DNA of 64,000 bases from Siderastrea radians (taxonomy: Eukaryota; Cnidaria; Anthozoa; Scleractinia; Rhizangiidae). Under the pieces are notes generated by a model. That model searched no databases and was not told where the DNA came from. It saw only the letters and a list, made by a program, of their open reading frames with translations. The stretch spans positions 65,205,867-65,269,866 of the forward strand of contig OZ024890.1 in NCBI GenBank assembly GCA_964017195.1, read 5' to 3'. How positions within the stretch are numbered: the stretch's first letter is position 1; every line of letters starts with the position of its first letter. A program made the position numbers and the translations under genes. Shown piece after piece: positions 56,888 through 64,000 of this stretch.

Positions 56888-57339
56888 GAAAGTGCGTGCT
56901 GTTGTGATTTTGATCTTTTTGTAGGATTTAGTTGAAATTCCTTTTAGTTAAACTTTGATAAGCAGCGTCACTTCGCTTGTAATGGAAAGAAAAGACCCAA
57001 AGGTTGGGTGTTGTGTATAAAAAACTTTGGGGATGGGGAAAGATGTATTAGGACAAACTGCACAGATAAAAGAAAACTGAAAGCACCTCCAAAGTAACCA
57101 GTTTTGATTTCCCAAATACCAAGAAAAAAACAGTGTTGCTCAATATTTTCTTTGGAATGGTCACACATACTTTTGGCCGGGCAAAGGCAGCCTAAGCTCA
57201 TGACCACAGAATACGAGGCAAACGTGACTCTTGCTTCTGTTAACGGGTGAGGGTGTTTTGTTCTGAGGGTTTGAATTGTAAAGAAACAAGGGAGATGGTT
57301 TCTAAAAAACCTGTGTTGCTGCGTCGTTGGGGAAGTGAG

Positions 57340-57450
57340 ACACTAAAATTTGGATGTATCAACTAAGCTGATAAGGTAAATTGGCCACCGTAGAAAAATT
57401 GAAAGCTGACGTTTCGAGCATTAGCCCTTTGTCAGAGCGAATTGTTAAGT
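57340..57450 (+). repeat. Half copy of the GCTGACGTTTCGAGC palindromic repeat
   Basis: GGGGAAGTGAGACAC, GGATGTATCAACTAAGC and GCTGACGTTTCGAGCATTAG occur in the order found at 19,865-19,960; the second arm is missing. Confidence 0.6.
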
Positions 57451-57626
57451 TGTATATGGGAACGCAACGGATCGTTTCATAAAAGTAAAAATTTGAATGG
57501 TTTTTCAATAAAATTTACTAGCTGTGACGCTTCGTCGTATTCTTCTTTTTTGTTTGTCCGCTGCTAGGAAAACATTTGTCTTGTATTCCCTTATCTTGAG
57601 CTTTTTCTGTCAGTGGGCCACGGACG

Positions 57627-57772
57627 TAGCCTGAGAAAACAGCCGACGTCTCGCGAGGTCGCCATTTGAGCCCTCACAAAACTACGTCTGAGTAACGAGC
57701 GCAGAAATTCCATACTGATGACGCGTCACTACCCAGATCTAGGTAGTGTTTCTGATTGGTTGAAACGCGAGG
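57627..57772 (+). mobile_element. Truncated second copy of the 56.65 kb hAT-like MITE
   Basis: TAGCCTGAGAAAACAGCCGA through CTACCCAGATCTAGGTAG and GATTGGTTGAAACGCGAGGG. The right half is replaced abruptly by the TTTCGCACAATCGC sequence of another repeat. Confidence 0.7.
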
Positions 57773-57963
57773 GAATTTCGCACAATCGCTTGTGGCGAAA
57801 CTTTTCTAAGTTTCAAGCTTTTCTGTAACAAATAAACAAAAAAACCTTGAAAATATTCACCAAAACCTCTGAAAATCCTTGCAAATCACTAAAAACCCTA
57901 TAGTTTCCTAAAAATCCCGTGAAGCTCTAAAAATCCCGAAAAAAGTCCGGATTTTTGTAGCCA
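57773..57963 (-). mobile_element. Partial copy of the 510 bp hAT-like element (see 60,892-61,401)
   Basis: Reverse of the left part of the 60.9 kb element: AAACTTTTCTAAGTTTCAAG, AAAATCCCGTGAAGCTCTAA, and the terminus CCGGATTTTTGTAGCCAGGC. Only about 190 bp remains. Confidence 0.7.
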
Positions 57964-58095
57964 GGCCTAGTGTGAGTTTTACTTCTGATTAGTCGAGAAA
58001 GTGGCGCGAGATTTTTTAACCAATCACAGAGCGAAGTAAAGCAAAACGAAAGGAAAACGCGAATTACTTTCAACACTCGATTGAAAACCCCTCTA
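57964..58095 (+). mobile_element. CCAAT-rich repeat R1 (partial copy 4)
   Basis: TTCTGATTAGTCGAGAAAGT, TTTAACCAATCACAGAGCGA and ACTTTCAACACTCGATTGAA; ends near CCTCTATA. It directly abuts the terminus of the partial hAT-like copy. Confidence 0.6.
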
Positions 58096-58454
58096 TACCC
58101 AGACTAAAAGTTAGAACCACCGCATAAGCTAATAACATTACCGTAGAAAAGTACTGCTCAGTAGTGACAGTGTAGTCACTACGGATGGGTGTTACTTCTG
58201 ACTACGGATGGTCGCAGGGGGTGAACGGATGGGTGATTTTCAGGCGGGATGAAAGGTCTACCCATAATACTTTACAACGAACTATATTATCACCGGTCGC
58301 TGGGTGTTGTTAAAAGGGTGTTGTGGATAGCTGATGTTGATTTCGCAAAACTAGCACAGTCCTCTGTCGAACTGTTGGTTTTTGGCTGAAATGATTTCAC
58401 TTCAAATAAAACCACTCCCTCTTCAAGAATAATAACTATGTAAAAATCACGGCT

Positions 58455-58615
58455 CACTGGACAGGTGCGCGTCTTTGGAAATCCCGGCAAAACTTTTTGG
58501 CCCCGAAAAGCTATCTGTAATATACTCATTCTACAAAACTATTATTTAACAGGTCTTCAAGATAAGAAATGTTTACCTTAGAAACTTCTTTGTTTTCACG
58601 ATGAAGACACAGCAT
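58455..58615 (+). mobile_element. Dispersed repeat R2 (partial copy)
   Basis: GGACAGGTGCGCG, CTTCAAGATAAGAAATGTTT and CTTAGAAACTTCTTTGTTTT follow the block order of 26,935-27,175. It lies about 270 bp before the orphan ORF. Confidence 0.5.
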
Positions 58616-58883
58616 CACTTATCCAGGTCACGTTTCACGAAAGATAAAAAACGCTACTTCACATTTCACGTCAAATTAATATCAAAATTCACGTCTCACA
58701 TTCTTTTCTCACTATGCGTCAGTTCTGGAAATTTGAATAATTTCCGTTTGAAAAATACCGATGGCTAATTAACGTGCGTCAATGTCATGAATACGCTTTC
58801 GATTTAAGATGTTGGGATTTTTGATGAGTTACGAGTGCAACTGATCAAAAAAATCACTTCCTCTTCACTTTTCAAGTAGCAAA

Positions 58884-59513
58884 ATGGGTTCGTTTAACTC
58901 GAAGGTAGCCATCAAACGAAATCAAATGCCTTTGGACTTGTCCAAAATTAAAAAGCATCAAAAGCATCTAAACGAGGAAGATATATTGGCAGTGAACGAG
59001 GAGATAAACTGGGACCAACGCGAACGAACCGGCGTCCAAACTCAAAGCAGCGGGAGGATGGATGAGTGGGCTGCGAAGAGGTCTCGGAATCGGGCAACGA
59101 GCAGTGGGAAACGTGCTTCGAATTTGCCGCAGTACAAGTGGCTAGTGTCGTGTCCTGTGGAGCGAGATGAGGCTCATAAGGTGAGCTATGCAGGAATTAA
59201 ATGCAGTCATCCTGGCCTGCAACATTCCCTGCGCGGGGATAAAGCTAAAAATGAATTCAAATCGCAGATTTCCCTAATTTACTCGAACACCAAGGCTCGA
59301 AAAGGCACCAAAATCTCGTCAAATCACTGTTCATCTCAAGATGTTGAAAGTGACGAAACGCCTTCCCGTAACGAGACAAGAATCAGACAGCCGAATAACA
59401 GCCTTTCAGGTGGTGTCTCAGCCATGTCGGACAAAACTCCGGTTAATGTGTCTGGTTCCGTTGGGTTTGGAGTGCTGATGTCTGACTCAAATCTTGACAA
59501 TTTTGAGAGATGA
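58884..59513 (+). CDS. Orphan intronless ORF, predicted N-myristoylated basic protein
   Basis: A 209-codon ATG-to-TGA frame with a good start context (AAAATGG), by far the longest open frame in the last 8 kb. It starts MGSFNSKVAIKR, which fits the N-myristoylation pattern (G2, S6, basic residues after), so the product may be membrane-tethered. Residues about 50-135 are basic and hydrophilic with isolated aromatic residues (DEWAAKRSRN, QYKWLVSCPVERDEAHK) and two Cys (one in CPVE, one in KCSHP). The last 60 residues are Ser/Asn-rich and end LMSDSNLDNFER. No transmembrane segment and no known domain is seen. An AATAAA follows 52 bp after the stop. It is surrounded by transposons but shares no obvious repeat with them. 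It could be a lineage-restricted gene or a fortuitous ORF. Confidence 0.5.
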   Translation: MGSFNSKVAIKRNQMPLDLSKIKKHQKHLNEEDILAVNEEINWDQRERTGVQTQSSGRMDEWAAKRSRNRATSSGKRASNLPQYKWLVSCPVERDEAHKVSYAGIKCSHPGLQHSLRGDKAKNEFKSQISLIYSNTKARKGTKISSNHCSSQDVESDETPSRNETRIRQPNNSLSGGVSAMSDKTPVNVSGSVGFGVLMSDSNLDNFER

Positions 59514-59564
59514 AACCGGTCGCGGTGCCCAAACTCACAGTGCGAAAACATGCGTTGAAAGCGA

Positions 59565-59570
59565 AATAAA
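59565..59570 (+). terminator. Candidate polyadenylation signal of the orphan ORF
   Basis: AATAAA 52 bp after the stop codon, the position expected for a short 3' UTR. It supports, but does not prove, that the ORF is transcribed. Confidence 0.4.
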
Positions 59571-60530
59571 CAATCCATATTAAGACCACTTTACTTGCAA
59601 GGCCCGATGAAAAGGCTATGCAATGTTTTCCTTAAACCCCGTTACTCCGACAACTCAGTTACGACCACATTTTTCATGGCACGACAGTGCTGATCCCATT
59701 ATTATAACAGATTCCACAGTACCGTATTCATTAGTACTACGGAATCAACTTCAAATTTAGGCCTAAATTCAGAGGGCAGGAAGTTTCAGTGACGTAGAAT
59801 ATTTGTTTTTAAGTTGGGTGGGGTAGCAGGGGAAGCTGGCAATTTTAATCAGCCCAAACTCTCTCTTTTTTGTTTTGGTGACAGAAAGCTTTGCACGGAT
59901 TTCCTTTCAGTGGTTTACACGAATTTTCGGGGGGGGGGGGGGGGTGAGGGTATTCGCCTAACCCTTCCACAAAATAACATGGTCCATCCTTACAGAAATT
60001 AAAAAACGGCAATTGGGTACATATTGTAAATGTTTTGCAAACATTTTATCGTTTTCCTTTATTGGAAAAACTAAAAAAAAAAAAGAGAGAGAGCACCTTT
60101 TCGATTTACTAGGTTTAACCTTTTCGATTTAACTTGTCTTACTGGGTTTAACCATCAATAAAAGATGAACAAAGAAGGATTTAACGAAGTAGTATTTGCT
60201 TTAGCAGAACATAGCGTTTAGCATCGGGAAGGCTCTCTTTCTGGTTGGAATAGTACGCTTTTCCTCCTTTTATTTCGAAAGGCACCTTGCTTTGAACGAG
60301 TAGTCTTGATGGGCCTTTGAAGAAATTCTAATCACTTGTATAATATGCATTTGAAAATAAAACTTAATTCACCGGCTATTCAGTCCACAAATCGTCTCAC
60401 ACGTTCATACTAATGATGCGTTTTAAGACCTTCTTTAAGAAGCATTTTTTAACGTGTCCGTTTTCATCAACAACGTTTTCGATAAGGTAGGCGAAAGCGC
60501 ATCAAGACGTGTGCGTTCCAAAACAAAAAG
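59571..60530. other. Intergenic, no gene recognised; poly-G run
   Basis: A run of 16 G (59,929-59,944) and an A-rich / GA stretch near 60,073-60,095. No gene is supported. Confidence 0.45.
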
Positions 60531-60532
60531 AA

Positions 60533-60700
60533 ATGATATGGACAGGCGTGCATTCCTCGAAAGCCCCGAAACTTTTCAGGTCAATTTTGGGCACGATAAC
60601 TCACCCTGTGTCATGTAAACAAAGAAGTTTCTAAGCATCAAACTTTCCTGTAAGTAAAACATTTCTTACCTTGAAGACATGTTAAAATAACCGCTTTGTA
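60533..60700 (-). mobile_element. Dispersed repeat R2 (copy 3, inverted)
   Basis: GGACAGGCGTGCATTCCTCG, AAAGCCCCGAAACTTTTCAG, ACAAAGAAGTTTCTAAGCAT and TTCTTACCTTGAAGACATG are the reverse of the order at 26,935-27,175. Confidence 0.6.
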
Positions 60701-60860
60701 GAAAGAGTGGATCCTATTTTTATGACTGAATGCCTTTATGGGACCGAAATCTATAAAGGTAAAATAATGTGCCTTTATTTACTGGTTGAATTATAGAATA
60801 AGCGGAAGGAAAATGCATGTCAGCTTAATCACACACAAGTGGGTATTAATTTGTTGAGGG

Positions 60861-61623
60861 ATAGAGCGGTTTTCAAATTGAGTGTCCAAAGTAGGCCTAG
60901 CTACAAAAATCCGGACTTTTATCGGGATTTTTAGAGCTTCACGGGATTTTTAGAAAACTGTAGGGTTTTCAGTGATTTGGAAGGATTTTAGAGGTTTTGG
61001 TGAAAATTTTCAGGGTTTTTTTGTTTATTTGTTACAAAAAAACTTGAAACTTAGAAAAGTTTCGTAACAAGCGATTGTGACGAAACTTTTTGATGCCCCT
61101 CACTGTATCGGTCGGCGGTTTTACCATTAATCCAGCATTCCTTGCTGTCCGTGAGTTCAAAATGGCGGGCTCAGAAGAGCTTGTTGATTTGGCTGAGAGT
61201 GACGGCGCTAGCAGAAAGCCCACTGAAGCCATGGAATTTTCACCACAGGTCACCCAGTTTTTTAATGTCATGGGATTTTAAGAGATTTTTAGGAGTTTTC
61301 ATGGGATTTTTAGAGGTGAAACCGGAAATTTTTTAGAACATTTTTGGAGAAATTCCGGAAAGATTTTTAGACCATTTTTGGGATTTTTGTAGCTAGGCCT
61401 AGTCGAAAGTAATTTGCGTTTTGCTTACTTCGCCCTGTGATTGGTTAAAAAATCTCGCTACATTTTCTCGACCAATCGGAAGTATAACTCAAACCCTCGT
61501 GACTTGCTACATGTATTTACTTCAAGTTCTGATTGGTTCATTGGGTAATTTGTGTTTGTTGTGATTGGTTGGGGTAATTTCTTTGGTTTTGGTTTTACGA
61601 CACTCATTTGAAAAGCGCTCTAT
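60861..61623 (-). mobile_element. CCAAT-rich repeat R1 (copy 5), interrupted host element
   Basis: Left end ATAGAGCGGTTTTCAAATTG and right end CATTTGAAAAGCGCTCTAT are near-perfect inverted repeats. It is split by the 510 bp element at 60,892-61,401; without it and one 8 bp duplication the host is about 245 bp. It carries GTGATTGGTTAAA, CGACCAATCGG, CTGATTGGTTCATTGGG and GTGATTGGTTGG. A 4 bp AGGG flanks both outer ends, possibly the target duplication. Confidence 0.75.
60892..61401. mobile_element. 510 bp hAT-like element nested in R1
   Basis: The termini are TAGGCCTAGCTACAAAAATC and its complement GATTTTTGTAGCTAGGCCTA. They are flanked by GTCCAAAG (60,884-60,891) and GTCGAAAG (61,402-61,409), an 8 bp target duplication with one change, as in hAT elements. 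The interior has GGGATTTTTAGAG-type subterminal repeats. It also has a frame with a good start context (AAAATGGCGGGC, from 61,159) reading MAGSEELVDLAESDGASRKP and onward to 61,281. This may be the 5' remnant of an encoded protein. Confidence 0.82.
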
Positions 61624-61736
61624 AGGGACGGATTACTAGGAGATAACAAAGGCATTAGTTTCCGTGTTGTTGCTTCGGTGGCGGGGGTGGGGTGGGGGGA
61701 AAGGAATTCGACATGAAATAAGTTTTAACTCTTTAA

Positions 61737-62835
61737 GGAGGCTCGCAACAGCTTTTTTGGCCTTGGAGTGTATCTTTTGAAGTCAAAATTTCGCATAGAA
61801 GATAAACTTCGATTTCCTTGATACTACACCACCTTTTCAACAGATGATCAAATATTATTTTCTCTCTGGTTTCCTAGCAACAGCTGTCACCATAGCAACG
61901 GTAATGGACAATCCCTCATTTTAAGTAATGTCGAATATCTCGAAAACTAGTCAGACACTTTATGACGAAACTTGAACTATTCGAACTACTCAACCTACAC
62001 AACTTGTATGCGAAATTAGGGAAATTATAAATGCACGAGAGGACACAAGCGCAGCGTGTATAAATATTCATTGCACGTGAATAACCGAGAAATAGACCAG
62101 CAAAAACAAAATAATACTGTTGTTCGTTGAAAGTTAATAACGACTGAAACCTGACCTAGATTCAGCCTTCTTATCTAATAAACGAAATGTTTATTCAGCC
62201 TAAAACTTGCTGAAACATCAAAAAGAATTATTATTCTAACGTCAATCAATTTAAGAGAAAAATCTGTAAGGGCAGTTTAGAAATATTTCTATTTATGCAA
62301 ATTACGGACTTTTTGGCTGATTTGTGCTGCATTTTAGCAATTTTTAAATATAAATATCTTAAAATCGCAGCCACCTAGGAAGCTCAATGTACATTAAGAA
62401 TGTTTTGATATCATAAAAGATCCTTCAACTGAAAAGAGAAAGTGTTAAGTTTTATCTTTCTTGAAATATTGGAGAAAATTGCAGGAATGACCAAAATCAG
62501 CCCGTAAAAAATGAATTATGATTTACGTGAAAACGCTCTTACAGATTTTTCCCTAATTTCGCATACAAGTTGTGTAGGTTGAGTAGTTCAAATGGTTTAA
62601 GTATCGTCATAAAGTGTCTGACTAGTTTTCGAGATATTCGACATTATTTAAAATGAGGGGTTGTCCATTACCGTTGCTATGGTGACAGTTGTTGCTAGGA
62701 AACCAATGAGAAAATAAACTTTGATCACTTGTTGAATAGGTGGTGTAGTATCAAGGAAATCGAAGTTTATCTTCTATGCGAAATTTTGACTTCAAAAGAT
62801 ACACTCCAAGGCCAAAAAAACTGTTGCGAGCCTCC
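61737..62835. mobile_element. 1,099 bp TTAA-flanked element with 288 bp inverted repeats
   Basis: TTAA at 61,733-61,736 and 62,836-62,839. Inverted arms 61,737-62,024 and 62,548-62,835 are each 288 bp and about 90% alike, starting GGAGGCTCGCAACAG and containing GATAAACTTCGATTTCCTTG, CTATGGTGACAG-type and CGAAAACTAGTCAGACAC blocks. The 523 bp centre is AT-rich with no coding frame. The TTAA duplication suggests piggyBac-type mobilisation, but the GGAGG termini are not the usual CCC type. Confidence 0.85.
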
Positions 62836-62839
62836 TTAA

Positions 62840-64000
62840 GCCCCAAAAGTGACAAGCATCTAATTTATCCTTACAATATCTTGATCAAACAAACAGGTCA
62901 TGACAATGAAGGAAATTATCACCAAAGATGAAATGTTTTTGTTGTTTAATAATATTCTCCTAGCTAGTTCCATAAAAAAATATATGAGGAGTAGCGAGGA
63001 GAACATGCATGTTGATATTGGGGCTTAATTTTTTAAGTCACATATTAAGGGCTGGCCACCGTAGAGATTCAAAAGCTGACGTACCGAGCCTAAGCCGTCC
63101 GTCCCAACGGTTGCTTGTGAGCTAAAATTATCTTTGCTCTTTGGTGTCCCGTATAAATCACAACTATCTCATTTATAAAGAGTAATCTGAATTATTTCCT
63201 ACGTTCATTTATTGACATTTTTCCACCGTTAAATATATTTTACACTTTAACTTCAATTCTGTGGAAAAAACCGTTTTCATTACGCTTTTCCCCAGAGCAC
63301 AATATTGCCTTGCATAATATGCAGAACTTTTTACTTTGATGAATATTTTTATATTTTTATCTTAGTGTACACACTGGTTTGATTTACCGTCGATATATAC
63401 CCACACTTTGATGCACAATTATAATTAAATTGCTGTCAGTTTTCTTAGAAAAAGACAAGCTTCATTATTTTCTTTTACAATATACATATGACTTCAGAAC
63501 GGAGTTTACTAATGGCATAACAGAATTCAAGAAAAGGAAAAAAAGAGAAAAAACAACAATACGAAAAGTACTCTACACTGCATAAGATGTGTATAATATA
63601 TGCATGTAATGTTTTGAGTGAACTTTCTTTTAACAATTAAAAAAATTTCCTCGGTATTAGTCGTCGAAGACGCATATTATCTGTTAGCTGTTTACACCTT
63701 AACGCTTGACAGTTTTACAATATAACCACATCTGGTTACTTGACAGTGTTCCACCTAGAACGGCGGTTGTAAATTTGGACAAAAGAAAACTAAACAAGAA
63801 AACAAAAAAATATGCATACTATTATTTCATAAATTCCAGTCAAGGCAAAAATCCTTTCAAGAAACCTCAAATAAACCAGACGAAGTACTAAAATGGATCT
63901 GTATAGCAATACCACAAAACGTAGCAAAGTTCTTCTTTGCTGAAAATAAAACTAAATTAAACAGAATCCTTCTGTAAGACATTATCACCGCAATATTAAC
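62840..64000. other. Intergenic, no gene recognised
   Basis: A fragment of the GCTGACGTTTCGAGC-type repeat lies at about 63,046-63,110 (GGCCACCGTAGAGATTCAAA then AGCTGACGTACCGAGC). The remainder is very AT-rich with short frames only. Confidence 0.45.

Noticed and set aside
58884..59513. Orphan ORF as a transposase
   Set aside because: No DDE/D-type spacing, zinc finger or terminal repeats directly flanking it; kept as unknown.
1..64000. CRISPR array, bacterial operon, phage or integrated virus
   Set aside because: No regularly spaced short repeats of that type, no ribosome-binding-site-led gene runs, and no viral structural or replication gene recognised; introns and SINE/LINE content show animal nuclear DNA.

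Overview
The window looks like nuclear DNA of an animal, most likely a cnidarian and probably an anthozoan such as a coral or anemone. It is AT-rich and has low gene density. Introns are spliceosomal, polyadenylation signals are AATAAA, and many small inverted-repeat transposons are present. The two recognisable genes are animal genes. The species cannot be named from the sequence alone. There is no bacterial-style operon, CRISPR array or rRNA.

Layout. Positions 1 to 12.7 kb hold no gene I can support; there is one pair of old collinear duplicated segments. Positions 12,892-18,030 (+) hold a two-exon FoxO-like forkhead gene. Its 4.2 kb intron carries a 0.5 kb tandem duplication and arrays of a ~107 bp repeat. 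Positions 18-42 kb are a gene-poor stretch with repeats: long palindromes, degenerate TTAGGG-like DNA, the ~107 bp units, a 942 bp inverted-repeat element, and a 5'-truncated LINE ending in a pentanucleotide tail. Positions 42,268-56,133 (+) hold a complete nine-exon VCPIP1 (VCIP135) deubiquitinase gene of 1,447 codons, with several clean transposon insertions in its introns and one just upstream. From 56 to 64 kb is a dense, nested transposon zone with one short intronless orphan ORF (58,884-59,513) that has a predicted N-myristoylation signal.

How it works together. The genes appear functionally independent: FoxO is a stress/insulin-pathway transcription factor, and VCPIP1 is a p97/VCP-associated deubiquitinase. 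What links the window is transposon activity. Elements with target-site duplications of 4 bp (TTAA), 8 bp, 9 bp and 12 bp can be read directly. One TTAA element upstream of VCPIP1 carries two perfect CRE palindromes, and another repeat family is dense in CCAAT boxes. I do not see a complete unknown multi-gene system. The best leads are the divergent FoxO-like protein, the repetitive acidic tail and GC-AG intron of VCPIP1, the orphan ORF, and the nested transposon stratigraphy.
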